DNA of 46,846 nucleotides from an uncultured Eubacterium sp. (lineage in GTDB: Bacteria > Bacillota > Clostridia > Oscillospirales > Acutalibacteraceae): positions 1-46,846 of the forward strand of contig CALWHV010000016.1 in NCBI GenBank assembly GCA_944380545.1. Direction: 5' to 3'. The notes beneath the pieces are model-generated. The model was not told where the DNA came from, searched no databases, and saw only the letters and a list, made by a program, of their open reading frames with translations. Numbering within the stretch: the stretch's first letter is position 1; each line of letters opens with the position of its first letter. Below, piece after piece: positions 31,097 through 40,247 of this stretch. Made by a program: the position numbers and the translations under genes.

Positions 31097-31938
31097 TATA
31101 ACACCTCCAGCTCGCTGAGCTTATCGTTGAGCTCCTTAACGGCAATCTCATATTCTTCACTGTTCGGCGCCTTGCCGTGCCAATCCACGGCGTTTTCCAT
31201 ATAGGATACGCCGAGGCCCTTTATTGTTTTCATCACTATGGCAAACGGCTTGCCGCTTTTTTCAAATGCCTCAAACGCGCCCTCGAGCTCGTCGAAATCA
31301 TTGCCGTTTATCGTTACAACATCAAAGCCGAACGCGCGCATTTTTTCATCTATCGGCTCGGCGCTCATAACATCCTCGCACTTGCCGTCTATCTGAAGGC
31401 CGTTAACATCTATCATAACGCAGAGGTTATCAAGACCGTACTGGGCGGCGAACATAAACGCCTCCCAAGCCTGTCCCTCCTCTATCTCGCCATCGCCGAG
31501 CAGGGTGTAGATTTTTACATCGCTGCCGAGGAGCTTTGCGCCCTTTGCCATACCGCAGGCGGCGCTTACGCCCTGACCGAGCGAGCCGGTGCTCATATCA
31601 ACGCCGGGAACGGTGTTCATATTGGGATGGCCCTGAAGATACGAATCTATGTGGCGCAGCGTTTTAAGATCCTCTACCGGAAAGAAGCCCTTATAGGCAA
31701 GCGCGCTGTAAAGCGCGGGAGCGGCGTGGCCCTTTGAAAGGACAAATCTGTCTCTCCACGGGGCTTTGGGCTCCTTAACATCATATCTCATCTGCCTGCC
31801 GTAAAGATAGGCGATGGCATCAGCAGCCGAAAGGCTGCCGCCGGGGTGACCCGCCTTTGCGCTGTAAGTGCTTTCGATAATGCCGAGCCTGATTTTTGCG
31901 GCATATATCTGAAGCTCTTTTCTGGTTTCCTTGTTCAT
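31096..31938 (-). CDS. Transketolase, N-terminal subunit
   Basis: A 280-residue protein equal to the thiamine-diphosphate-binding N-terminal domain. Motifs are STYSAKAGHPGGSLS, VLSKGHAAPALY, and the GDGEIEEGQAWEA cofactor-binding block ending near LQIDG. It needs the C-terminal subunit for activity. The ATG at 31938 is seven bases after AAAGGAG; a GTG one codon earlier is less well placed. It lies 18 bp after the second LCP gene, so it may be read from the sortase/LCP transcript as well. It depends on thiamine diphosphate, the cofactor sensed by the riboswitch at 24 kb. Confidence 0.94.
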   Translation of the reverse strand: MNKETRKELQIYAAKIRLGIIESTYSAKAGHPGGSLSAADAIAYLYGRQMRYDVKEPKAPWRDRFVLSKGHAAPALYSALAYKGFFPVEDLKTLRHIDSYLQGHPNMNTVPGVDMSTGSLGQGVSAACGMAKGAKLLGSDVKIYTLLGDGEIEEGQAWEAFMFAAQYGLDNLCVMIDVNGLQIDGKCEDVMSAEPIDEKMRAFGFDVVTINGNDFDELEGAFEAFEKSGKPFAIVMKTIKGLGVSYMENAVDWHGKAPNSEEYEIAVKELNDKLSELEVL

Positions 31939-31955
31939 CACTTGCTCCTTTGCTT

Positions 31956-33218
31956 TTAATTAACCTGCTCGTAAAAGCAGTTTACAACAACCTCCATCAC
32001 CGAATCCTCGTCAAGATAATATTCGGCGAAAACATCCTGCGTTGCGCTTTCGGACGGGCGCATCTCGCCGTCCAGCGTGTGCTGCTCAAAGCCCGAAACG
32101 CCGTGCTGAAGCGCGACCGACGCAAGGTAGGTAACCTCGTTCAGGGTGATATTGGTTTGGCTGTACTGCGAAGCGGTTTCGTAAAGCTGTGAAATAACTG
32201 AGAAATCGCTTTTTACAGCGCTTAAGAGCTGCTGAGCGTACGCGCGGATATACTGGCTTTGGCGCTGTGTTCTGTTGAGGGAGGCGTCTATTGAATCCAT
32301 ATCCCTCTGGCGCACATAGGTCTCGGCAAAATCGCCCTTTATGTGCACCTCGTCGCCCTTATAAACGCCCTCTGCCGGAAAATCGTAAAGCGAGGTTACG
32401 GTCACTCCGCCGATTGCGTCATTGAGCGGGGCGATGCCGCCGAGGTCAAGCGCGAAATATTTTTCAATCGGCACATTGCCGAGTATCCTGCTTATGGCGC
32501 TTGTAACATTTTCGCAGGAGGAGGCGCCGCCGTCGCCGTAAGCGTAGGCAAGGCAGAGCTGCATATTCTGCGTTCTTACAAATTCGCCGGAGACGGAAAA
32601 GATGTCTATATCGACCATAGTGTCTCGCGGGATTATGATGACATTCACCTCGCCCGTGTTGGTGTCTATCACGCCGACGATATCGGTGTCCGCCTGACCG
32701 GCGTTGCCGATAACGGAATCGCCCTGAGGCGAAATATTCTCCTTATCAACGCCGAGGAAAGCAAACGCAACCTTGTTTCTGTCGTAAACATATGTATGGC
32801 CGTTATAAATGATAGTTTCCTCATACTTGGGGTTTGCGGGCTCAACAACAAGCGTGTTGTGGCCGCTCTCCCTCAAATAGAGATATGTGCCGCCGATTAT
32901 TGCCGCGGCGGCGAAAATAACGGCCAGCAGCACGAGCAGGATGCGCACAATGACCGGCATTTTCTTCTTTTTTCGCCGGTGGTGACGGTGGCGGGAGGAG
33001 TGACGGTGAGAGGAGGAATGACGGCCGGATGAATGGTGATGATGGTGGTGACGGTGCGTGCCGGTCATATAATCCTCTTCCGTCAGAAATATATTTTTAC
33101 TGCCGCCGCTTTCGGCAGCGGCGCTCTGCTGCGTTTCTCCCTGCTCAGCCTGCGGCTTTGCATCAAAAAGAAAGTCGCTGTTTTGGGAATTTAAGTTCGG
33201 GTCAATTTGTTTGTTCAT
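31956..33218 (-). CDS. LCP-family glycopolymer ligase with His-rich cytoplasmic tail
   Basis: A 420-residue type II membrane protein. The cytoplasmic N-terminus contains 13 histidines in residues 55-80 (HRHHHHHHSSGRHSSSH and on), then KKKK, a membrane helix (about 88-112) and the LCP domain outside. LCP elements include FAFLGVD, DTDIVGVIDT, IIPRDTMVDI and RQRDMDSIDASLNRTQRQ with the lipid-binding arginines. It likely attaches glycopolymers to the wall. The start overlaps the sortase gene by 17 bp. The His-rich segment is unusual for the family and could bind metal ions. Confidence 0.9.
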   Translation of the reverse strand: MNKQIDPNLNSQNSDFLFDAKPQAEQGETQQSAAAESGGSKNIFLTEEDYMTGTHRHHHHHHSSGRHSSSHRHSSRHRHHRRKKKKMPVIVRILLVLLAVIFAAAAIIGGTYLYLRESGHNTLVVEPANPKYEETIIYNGHTYVYDRNKVAFAFLGVDKENISPQGDSVIGNAGQADTDIVGVIDTNTGEVNVIIIPRDTMVDIDIFSVSGEFVRTQNMQLCLAYAYGDGGASSCENVTSAISRILGNVPIEKYFALDLGGIAPLNDAIGGVTVTSLYDFPAEGVYKGDEVHIKGDFAETYVRQRDMDSIDASLNRTQRQSQYIRAYAQQLLSAVKSDFSVISQLYETASQYSQTNITLNEVTYLASVALQHGVSGFEQHTLDGEMRPSESATQDVFAEYYLDEDSVMEVVVNCFYEQVN

Positions 33219-34014
33219 CTTTTACCAACACTCCGCAAACGAGATATCTGTTGTTTTCCTGGTTTGTGATGCAGGTGGAAAGCACCACGATCTTGCTTTG
33301 GGAATCTATTTGAGTATCGAGCTGAGTCCTTACATTTTTAAGCGCGGAGGCGGGGTTTGTGACCGTATCCTGAAACGCCTGAAGATCCTGCGGGATCACA
33401 AAATTAAAGGAATTCATAATATGCCTGTCGTCATACTTAAAGGCGGAGACCACCTGGTAGGTGAGCTTTCTGCCCGGCATATAGATGTAAAAATACTCGT
33501 GGGAATCAAAAAATTCCTTATCCTCAAATTCGTGCAGGGCGGTAAACATAGTTTCCCTGTAGCCGTTGTGGCCGTAAATGACCGTTACGGGGTCTGAAAA
33601 ATCCTTGCTGTTTGCGCCCTGCGTGTAAATGGCGCCGCTGGCTATCCACGATTTGTCATAAGCGCTGTGGCGAAGATAAAAATCATCGTCGTTAGGGCTT
33701 TGAACGATGGGATAGTCGATCTCGGTGCCGTCTATCTTTATCCAGGCGTAGATATCCTCGTTGCCCTGCTGAAGCGTTTTGAAATCAACGGGGTTATCCG
33801 CAAGCGGGCCGCTCTGCTGAGCCGTGGTATCCGGAGTCGTTACGATCTCGGATTCCCTTTGCGCCATAGTGGAATTATAGATATAAAAGCCGATATAGAC
33901 GCAGGCGCACACGAACACGATTATTGCCAAAACAAGCAGCACCGCGCGCTTTTTATCCTTTTTCTTATCCTCTTTAGGCTCGCCGCCGTTGGAGAGCTCT
34001 TTTTCGTCTTTCAT
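33202..34014 (-). CDS. srtB: Class B sortase
   Basis: A 270-residue membrane-anchored transpeptidase. A charged N-terminus and one helix (about 24-44) precede the catalytic domain, which holds His149 in VIYGHN, Cys248 in VVLSTC and Arg256 in NNRYLV. The WIKIDGTEIDYPIVQ and DFYLRHSAYDKSW strings are typical of class B. It cleaves a C-terminal sorting signal and links the protein to peptidoglycan. The gene just upstream encodes a protein with an SPDTG signal and is its likely substrate. The ATG at 34014 has only a weak Shine-Dalgarno. It overlaps the LCP gene by 17 bp. Confidence 0.92.
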   Translation of the reverse strand: MKDEKELSNGGEPKEDKKKDKKRAVLLVLAIIVFVCACVYIGFYIYNSTMAQRESEIVTTPDTTAQQSGPLADNPVDFKTLQQGNEDIYAWIKIDGTEIDYPIVQSPNDDDFYLRHSAYDKSWIASGAIYTQGANSKDFSDPVTVIYGHNGYRETMFTALHEFEDKEFFDSHEYFYIYMPGRKLTYQVVSAFKYDDRHIMNSFNFVIPQDLQAFQDTVTNPASALKNVRTQLDTQIDSQSKIVVLSTCITNQENNRYLVCGVLVKDEQTN

Positions 34015-34083
34015 TAAAACACCGCAATTCAAAATTTAATAAGACAGCATTTGCCGGCGAAAGCGCGCCGGACGCTTTGCATT

Positions 34084-34118
34084 AAAAAAACCTGCTCTTA
34101 AAGAACAGGTTTTTTAAA
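34084..34118 (-). terminator. Hairpin terminator between surface protein and sortase genes
   Basis: aacctgctctt/aagaacaggtt makes a strong stem ending in six T on the minus strand, so surface-protein output may exceed sortase output from the same promoter. Confidence 0.8.
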
Positions 34119-34132
34119 AGACCATTATGGGA

Positions 34133-34678
34133 TTATTCGGCGTCCTTCTTCTTGGAAAGGGCAAGGATTGCAGCACCTGCACATACTGCCGAAACCGCTG
34201 CCGCAGCTACCGACACGCCGGTGTCGGGAGAGGTTGAAGAAGTATCCTTATCGGCATCACCTGAGGGGGCGGAGCCTACCTTGGCAAGGCAGTTTACGGT
34301 GTAGCCGTCCGGAGATTCGAACGCAGCCCAGTCAAGAACCTCGATGATAAGGGTGTTGCCATCCATCTTGACTACCTTGCATTTATCGGCTACATCGTCA
34401 AGATCAACGGCGTTGCCGTTTTTATCGATAAGATTCCAGCCGGCGAGCTCGCCGTCGCCCGTGTAGGTGAATACGAGCTGATCCGAGCCGGCCTCTACCT
34501 GAGCGCCTGTAACCTGAGTTGTGGGCTTGCCGTTGAGCAGAGGATCGTTTGCCTCGTGGATAACCGCAACTGCCTGCGGGCTGTAAACATGGATTTCAGC
34601 CATTGCGGGAGCTGCGAAAGCCAAGCAGACGGATACAGCTGCTATAACGGAAAGAACAGCAGAAAGAATTTTTTTCAT
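34133..34678 (-). CDS. Cell-wall-anchored surface protein with SPDTG sorting signal
   Basis: A 181-residue exported protein. The signal peptide (1-27, ending AMA) leads a globular domain of about 115 residues (IHVYSPQAVAVIHEAND through GYTVNCLAKVG). A Ser/Asp/Thr linker and a C-terminal sorting signal follow: SPDTG at 150-154, a hydrophobic stretch and KKKDAE. SPDTG is a variant of LPXTG. The globular domain was not recognised; its strand pattern with LVFTYTGDGELAGW suggests a small beta-sandwich. The sortase gene follows 119 bp downstream after a terminator. It has a strong promoter. Confidence 0.85.
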   Translation of the reverse strand: MKKILSAVLSVIAAVSVCLAFAAPAMAEIHVYSPQAVAVIHEANDPLLNGKPTTQVTGAQVEAGSDQLVFTYTGDGELAGWNLIDKNGNAVDLDDVADKCKVVKMDGNTLIIEVLDWAAFESPDGYTVNCLAKVGSAPSGDADKDTSSTSPDTGVSVAAAAVSAVCAGAAILALSKKKDAE

Positions 34679-34733
34679 AATCAACACCTCAACAGATAAA
34701 ATATAAATTTACATCTATTAAATATACAACTGC

Positions 34734-34762
34734 ATTATAGCATTTAAAATCGCGTTTGTAAA
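34734..34762 (-). promoter_or_regulatory. Sigma-A promoter of the surface protein gene
   Basis: Minus strand TTTACA (34757-34762), 17 bases, TATAAT (34734-34739), with a leader of about 50 bases. Confidence 0.75.
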
Positions 34763-34826
34763 GGGCTTTTTTCAAAAATTCTTTACATTTGCTCGTTACT
34801 TTGTCTAAATTTCACAAGCGGAATTA

Positions 34827-36677
34827 TCAGGTGAGCTGCGATTTGCCGGTGCAAAGCTCATAATACCTGCCGTGCTCCTTAAGCAGATCCTCGTGGTCGC
34901 CGCGCTCTATTATCACCCCGTGCTCAAGCACCATAATGGCGTTTGAATTTCTGACGGTTGAAAGGCGATGCGCGATGACGAACACCGTTCTGCCCGCCAT
35001 AAGTCTGTCCATACCGTGCTCTATGTGCATTTCCGTGCGGGTGTCAACAGAGGAGGTAGCCTCGTCAAGGATAAGCACGGTGGGCCTTGCGACCGCCGCT
35101 CTTGCAATGGCAAGAAGCTGGCGCTGCCCCTGCGAAAGATTATCGCCGTCGCCGGAGATCGGCGTATCGTACCCCTGCGGGAGCCTTTTTATGAACGAAT
35201 GAGCCGAGGCGAGCTTTGCCGCGTCAATGCACTCCTCGTCCGTTGCGTCCAGCCTGCCGTAGCGTATATTATCCATAACCGTGCCGGTGAAAAGGTGCGT
35301 ATCCTGAAGCACGATAGAAAGCGTTTTGCGAAGATCCGCCTTTTTGATGCGCTTGATGTCTATCCCGTCGTAGGTTATTGTGCCGCTGTGGATATCGTAA
35401 AATCTGTTTATAAGGTTTGTTATCGTGGTTTTGCCCGCGCCGGTTGAGCCGACAAAGGCTATCTTCTGACCGTGGCGCGCGTAGAGCGAAATATCGTGAA
35501 GCACGGGCTTTTCGGGAACATAGGAAAAATCAACATCCGTGAACACAACATTGCCCTCAACGGGAACAAGGCTGCCCGAATCGTTCCAAAACAGCTTTCT
35601 TTCGCCGTTTTCGTATTTTTCCTCAAGCGTAACGGTGCCCTCGTCCACCTCCGGCTCCATATCCATAATCTCGAACACGCGCTCCGCGCCGGCAAGCGCC
35701 GAGAAGATGGTGTTCATCTGGTTGGCGATCTGGTTTATGGGCTGAGTGAACTGCTTTGAATAGCTTAAAAATGTGAAATATGTGCCTATGTCTATGCTGC
35801 CGGCAAGCGCAAGCAGCCCGCCCGCAAGGGCGATGGTGGCGTAGCTGGCGTTATTTATGCCCGTTGAGCTGGGACCCATTACGCCGGCATAAAAATTGGC
35901 GTTCGTTGCGGCTTTTCTGAATTCGTCGTTGCACAAAACGAACTCCTCGTTCATCTTATCCTCGTGGTTGAAGACCTTTACGACCTTGAGCCCCTCCACA
36001 GATTCCTCTATGTTTCCGTTCATAATGCCGAGCTCCTTTTGCTGGGCGCGGAAATACTTTCTGGAGCGGCTGCCTATCTTGCTTACGGCAAGCACCATTA
36101 TAATGAGGAAGATGAGCGCTATGCCGAACAAAAGCGGACTGAGATAGAGCATCATTATGATTATGCCGGCAAACGAAAACGCCGACGCCACGAGCTGCAC
36201 CATAGACTGCTCGAGCATCATCTGGATATTATCCACATCGTTTGTAAAGCGGCTCATAATCTCGCCGTGGGTCTTGCTGTCGAAATACCGAAGCGGCAGC
36301 GACTGCATATGGTTGAAAAGCTCTTTTCTTATAAGATTGGTGGTTTTATAAGCGATGGTTACCATAACGCGGCTCTGTATAAACGAGAACAGCGCCGTGC
36401 CGCAGTAAAACGCGCCGACAACCGCAAGATTTTTAACAAGCTGGCGGATGCCGTTCGTCATAAAATCCCCTGCGAGGATGGAAGCCTCTATATCGTTCAA
36501 TATGGGGCGCAGCCAATAGGAGGCGGCAACCTGGCAGACGGTGCTGAGCACGAGCGAAACAAAAACTATGATGAGAAACATCTTGCTTTTGCCCATATAG
36601 CCGAGTATCCTGCCGAAGGTCTTTTTTGCGTTTTTAGGCTTGGCGTAGCCGTGCTTTTGATCCATAGGTCCCGGCAT
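34827..36677 (-). CDS. ABC exporter half-transporter with consensus ATPase site
   Basis: A 616-residue type IV ABC exporter subunit with six membrane helices (about 30-340) and a nucleotide-binding domain (about 370-600). Walker A is GSTGAGKTT, the signature is the non-standard LSQGQ, Walker B is LILDEATSSVD with the catalytic Glu, and the H-loop is IAHRLST. It pairs with the product of the gene upstream, whose ATPase site is degenerate, giving a heterodimeric exporter like TM287/288, LmrCD or BmrCD. Substrate could be drugs, lipids or peptides. Its ATG shares one base with the partner's stop. Confidence 0.93.
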   Translation of the reverse strand: MPGPMDQKHGYAKPKNAKKTFGRILGYMGKSKMFLIIVFVSLVLSTVCQVAASYWLRPILNDIEASILAGDFMTNGIRQLVKNLAVVGAFYCGTALFSFIQSRVMVTIAYKTTNLIRKELFNHMQSLPLRYFDSKTHGEIMSRFTNDVDNIQMMLEQSMVQLVASAFSFAGIIIMMLYLSPLLFGIALIFLIIMVLAVSKIGSRSRKYFRAQQKELGIMNGNIEESVEGLKVVKVFNHEDKMNEEFVLCNDEFRKAATNANFYAGVMGPSSTGINNASYATIALAGGLLALAGSIDIGTYFTFLSYSKQFTQPINQIANQMNTIFSALAGAERVFEIMDMEPEVDEGTVTLEEKYENGERKLFWNDSGSLVPVEGNVVFTDVDFSYVPEKPVLHDISLYARHGQKIAFVGSTGAGKTTITNLINRFYDIHSGTITYDGIDIKRIKKADLRKTLSIVLQDTHLFTGTVMDNIRYGRLDATDEECIDAAKLASAHSFIKRLPQGYDTPISGDGDNLSQGQRQLLAIARAAVARPTVLILDEATSSVDTRTEMHIEHGMDRLMAGRTVFVIAHRLSTVRNSNAIMVLEHGVIIERGDHEDLLKEHGRYYELCTGKSQLT

Positions 36678-38428
36678 TATTCGCTCACCCCTTTCTGCTG
36701 GGTGCTGTATATCTCCTGGTAAATGCTGTTTGACTTGAGCAGCTCGTCGTGAGTGCCCTCGCCCATTATCTGACCGTCGTCGATAACGAGTATCTTATCG
36801 GCGTCCTTAACGGAGGATACGCGCTGCGCGATGATGAACACCGTGGTGTCCTTGAGCTCCGTGTAAAAGCTGGTTCTTATCTTCGCCTCCGTGGCGGTGT
36901 CCACAGCGGAGGTGGAGTCGTCAAGAATCAGTATCTTGGGCTGCTTTATCATTGCGCGGGCGATGCAAAGGCGCTGCTTTTGACCGCCGGAGAGATTGAG
37001 GCCGCCCTGCGAAAGATCGGTATCATACCCGTTTGGCTGGCGAAGCACAAAATCGTGAGCCTGGGCGCAGCGGCACGCGCGCTCTATCTCCTCGTCCGTG
37101 GCGTCCGCCCTGCCCCAGCGGATATTATCCCTGATAGTGCCGGAAAACAGCACATTTTTCTGAAGCACAACGCCTATCATATCGCGCAGGGCGCGCACAT
37201 TGTAGTCGCGCACATCAACGCCGTCCACCAAAACGCTGCCGGCGGTGACATCATAAAGGCGCGGGATAAGATTTACAAGGCTTGATTTGCCGCAGCCCGT
37301 GCCGCCGACGATGCCCACGACCTCGCCGGGATTTGCCGTGAAGGAAATATTGTGAAGCACATCGTCGCCGCTGTTTGCAGCGTCGTATTTAAAGCAAACA
37401 TTCCTGAACTCCACCATTCCCCTTGCGCTTTCGGGCGAGGGCGAATAATTCTTTTCGCCGTTTGTTATATCCACCTCGGTATTGAGGACCTCAACAACAC
37501 GGTCGCCGCACGCCTTGCCCCTTGCAAGCTGAAGCAGCATCATAGATATCATCATAAGGTTCATAAGCACCTGGATGATATACGAGGCAAAAACGGAGAT
37601 CTCGCTTACATCCATAACGCCCGTGCTGGCGTCCACGCCGCCGCGGTAGTAAACATAAACGACAACGCCGTTTAAAACAAGCATCATAAGCGGCATAACG
37701 GTTACCACAAGACCGGACGCCCTTGCGCCCTGGGCGGCGAGCGCATCGGAAACGGATTTGAATTTATCCTTTTCGTGCTCCTCGCGCACATACGCCTTTA
37801 CGACCCTGATGCCGATAAGATTTTCCTGAACGACGCGGTTTACATTATCTATCTTCTTCTGCATTTTCTGGAACATCGGGAAGCCGAATTTCAAAACGCA
37901 GACAACTACTATTACGAGCACAGGGAGAATGAAGAGCAAAAGCGCGCTCATCCGGGGGTTTATGGAAACGGCGAAAACCGCCGAAACCACGAGCAGCGCA
38001 GGACCGCGCACAAGGATGCGAAGGCCCATAAGCACCACCATTTGCAGCATGGTGATGTCGTTTGTGAGCCTTGTTGTGAGCGATGCGGTTGAAAAGCGGT
38101 CTATATTTTTGAAGGAAAAGGTGCTTATTTTTTTATAAACATCATTTCTGAGCCTGAACGCAAAATTCTGGCTGCAAACGGAGGATGCTTTCATCGTTAT
38201 AAGACCGCCGGCAAGGCCGACGAGCGCAAGCAGGAACATCCCGACGCCGTAAAGGATGACGCTTTTTTTCACCTCCTGCGGCGAATGGGCCGTGCTTACC
38301 ATATTATAGATATTGCTGGCGATGGACGGCAAGGAAAGCTCGCAGATCGCTTCTATTATCATACCGAGGGCGCTTGCCGCGGCAAGATGCCACAGCCCCT
38401 TCATATATCCGGCAAGCTTTTTGAGCAT
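36677..38428 (-). CDS. ABC exporter half-transporter with degenerate ATPase site
   Basis: A 583-residue partner subunit with six helices and a nucleotide-binding domain. Walker A (GGTGCGKSS) and the canonical signature LSGGQ are present. However, Walker B reads LILDDSTSAVD, with Asp in place of the catalytic Glu, and the H-loop histidine is Gln (IIAQRVSS). The non-consensus signature sits in the partner, as expected for one inactive and one active ATP site in the dimer. The ATG at 38428 lies five bases after GGGGAG. It is the first gene of the pair. Confidence 0.93.
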   Translation of the reverse strand: MLKKLAGYMKGLWHLAAASALGMIIEAICELSLPSIASNIYNMVSTAHSPQEVKKSVILYGVGMFLLALVGLAGGLITMKASSVCSQNFAFRLRNDVYKKISTFSFKNIDRFSTASLTTRLTNDITMLQMVVLMGLRILVRGPALLVVSAVFAVSINPRMSALLLFILPVLVIVVVCVLKFGFPMFQKMQKKIDNVNRVVQENLIGIRVVKAYVREEHEKDKFKSVSDALAAQGARASGLVVTVMPLMMLVLNGVVVYVYYRGGVDASTGVMDVSEISVFASYIIQVLMNLMMISMMLLQLARGKACGDRVVEVLNTEVDITNGEKNYSPSPESARGMVEFRNVCFKYDAANSGDDVLHNISFTANPGEVVGIVGGTGCGKSSLVNLIPRLYDVTAGSVLVDGVDVRDYNVRALRDMIGVVLQKNVLFSGTIRDNIRWGRADATDEEIERACRCAQAHDFVLRQPNGYDTDLSQGGLNLSGGQKQRLCIARAMIKQPKILILDDSTSAVDTATEAKIRTSFYTELKDTTVFIIAQRVSSVKDADKILVIDDGQIMGEGTHDELLKSNSIYQEIYSTQQKGVSE

Positions 38429-38583
38429 AACCGCTCCCCCTTTTAACAAAACTGACCGTGCGCCGGCTGAGCCCCGATAACGGCGCTCAATCGGCTTTTA
38501 CGGCTTGGCAAGCAGTATTCTAACATTGAAAAAAATTAAAATCAAGGGATTTGAAAAATTTTAACACCCTGTTAATTTTGCAG

Positions 38584-38612
38584 TTGTCAAATTCGGGGCT
38601 TTGTGATAAAAT
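38584..38612 (+). promoter_or_regulatory. Sigma-A promoter of rsmA
   Basis: TTGTCA (38584-38589), 17 bases, TAAAAT (38607-38612), about 45 bases before the start codon. Confidence 0.65.
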
Positions 38613-38658
38613 ATGCCCTGTTGACAAGGGCGAAAGCCGCTTCAAAGGAAGTGAAACG

Positions 38659-39507
38659 ATGCGTCTTTACGATTATTCGCAAATAACCGCGCTGCTGAAA
38701 AGGCACGGCTTTACCTTTTCTAAGGCGCTGGGTCAGAACTTTATCACCGACCCCGAAATATGCCCCGCAATGGCAAAAAGCCTTGGCGCAAGCGGCGATA
38801 CCGGCGTGCTTGAGATAGGTCCGGGCATAGGCGTGCTTACAAAGGAGCTGAGCGCCGCCGCGGGAAAGGTTGCGGCGATAGAGGCTGACGCGCGCCTGCT
38901 GCCGATACTTGATGAAACGCTTGACGGCTGCGGCAATGTTGAGATAATCAGCGGCGACGCGATGAAGCTTGACCTGAACGAGATAATCGAGCGCTGCTTT
39001 GCCGGTATGAAGGATGTTAAGGTGTGCGCAAATCTGCCGTACTACATCACCTCGCCTATCATTATGAGGCTCATTGAGAGCAGGCTGAGGATAAGCAGCA
39101 TCACAGTTATGGTGCAAAAGGAGGCAGCCGAGAGGCTGACGGCGCCCGTGGGCTCGCGGCTGTGCGGAGCGCTTACCGTGGCGGCGCAGTATTATGCCGA
39201 GGCAGAAAAGCTGTTTGATGTTTCAAGGAACTGCTTTATGCCCTCGCCCAAGGTGGACAGCGCCGTGATACGCCTTACGGTGCGCAGAGAGCCGCCGGTC
39301 AGGGTGGACAGCGAGGAAAACTTTTTCAAAGTGGTGCGCGCGGCGTTTTCCCAGCGCAGGAAAACGGCGCTCAACTGCCTTTCCGGCGCGCTCGGTCTGC
39401 CGAAGGATACGGTTTCAGACGCGCTTTTGCAGATAGGGCGCAGCCCGTCGGACAGGGCGGAGACCTTTTCGCTTGAGGAATTCGCGGCGCTTTCACGGCT
39501 TATTTGA
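38659..39507 (+). CDS. rsmA: 16S rRNA dimethyladenosine transferase
   Basis: A 282-residue KsgA/RsmA methylase that dimethylates two adjacent adenines near the 3' end of 16S rRNA during late 30S assembly. Conserved features are SKALGQNFITDPEI, the SAM loop VLEIGPGIGVLT, the catalytic NLPYYITSPI, and the C-terminal domain with AFSQRRKTALNCL. The start at 38659 follows AAGGAAGTGAAACG; the longer upstream frame overlaps the promoter. Standard length. Next gene begins 99 bp later. Confidence 0.96.
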   Translation: MRLYDYSQITALLKRHGFTFSKALGQNFITDPEICPAMAKSLGASGDTGVLEIGPGIGVLTKELSAAAGKVAAIEADARLLPILDETLDGCGNVEIISGDAMKLDLNEIIERCFAGMKDVKVCANLPYYITSPIIMRLIESRLRISSITVMVQKEAAERLTAPVGSRLCGALTVAAQYYAEAEKLFDVSRNCFMPSPKVDSAVIRLTVRREPPVRVDSEENFFKVVRAAFSQRRKTALNCLSGALGLPKDTVSDALLQIGRSPSDRAETFSLEEFAALSRLI

Positions 39508-39606
39508 CGCGGAAAATTGTATATTTTGTTAATTTTCAGCGATAATATTGCAAGAACGCGCAAAATAAGCTAATATATATTCAAAGGACGCTCCTGGAGG
39601 GGAAAA

Positions 39607-40173
39607 ATGGAAAACGATATTGCAAAACAGAATATCGGCGAGAAAGCGCATCTTTTCATAAAGGACCCGCTTTTTATGTTTTTCTGCCCCGTTAAGGCGA
39701 AAAGAGCGGATTTTATTGACAGGTATTTCAATTATTACCTTGAAAAATGGAGCGCCGCCGGCGAGCTTATAGAAACGGGCTGCAGCGGCGTGGCAGCCGT
39801 GCTGCGCGACCCCGATTCGTTTGTTTTCCGCTTTCCGGGCAGGCACGGGTTGGCGCTGAGGATGAACAAATTTTCATACAATGTGCTCAACCATATGGAG
39901 ATTGTGCAGGACATAGTCAACATAGTTGTGCCGCAGCAGATGAAAAAGCGCGTGCTGACCGTTTTTGCCGCGCCCGAGGTGGACGGGGAAAGCATACAGC
40001 GCGTTATAGACGAATGTAAAAAGCGCGCCGAGGCGGAGGGCTTTGTGCTGGTGTATGAAACCTTTTCCAAAAGATTTTTAAAAATCTTTGAGGAAAACGG
40101 CTTTGCAACGGGATATTCAAGGCAGTATCTCAACACGCAGTTCTTCCAGAGCGTGCTGACATATAATATCTAA
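39607..40173 (+). CDS. GNAT-like acetyltransferase, degenerate
   Basis: A 188-residue cytosolic protein whose order of elements resembles GCN5-related acetyltransferases. These are an N-terminal DPLFMFFCPVKAKRADFIDRYF helix region, a central strand (RVLTVFAAPEVDGES) where acetyl-CoA would bind, and a C-terminal LVYETFSKRFLKIFEENGF segment like the usual YEKLGF end. The pyrophosphate-binding Q/RxxGxG/A loop is not recognisable (DGESIQRVI), so activity is doubtful. Similarity is judged by eye only. It follows rsmA on the same strand with GGAGG before its ATG and ends at a strong terminator. Confidence 0.55.
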   Translation: MENDIAKQNIGEKAHLFIKDPLFMFFCPVKAKRADFIDRYFNYYLEKWSAAGELIETGCSGVAAVLRDPDSFVFRFPGRHGLALRMNKFSYNVLNHMEIVQDIVNIVVPQQMKKRVLTVFAAPEVDGESIQRVIDECKKRAEAEGFVLVYETFSKRFLKIFEENGFATGYSRQYLNTQFFQSVLTYNI

Positions 40174-40193
40174 AATCGCTTAAAAGCATACAA

Positions 40194-40228
40194 AAAAAAC
40201 CGTTCGGAGACCCGAACGGTTTTCTTTT
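40194..40228. terminator. Terminator between the GNAT-like gene and the large membrane protein gene
   Basis: aaccgttcgg/ccgaacggtt stem; T-rich tail on the plus side and seven A on the other side, so it can serve both convergent genes. Confidence 0.85.
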
Positions 40229-40247
40229 GTATTCAGTTTACCGTTTT

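Noticed and set aside
38613..38640. gacaagggcgaaa string before rsmA as another repeat copy
   Set aside because: Only about a dozen bases match the repeat core; this is too short to support relationship.
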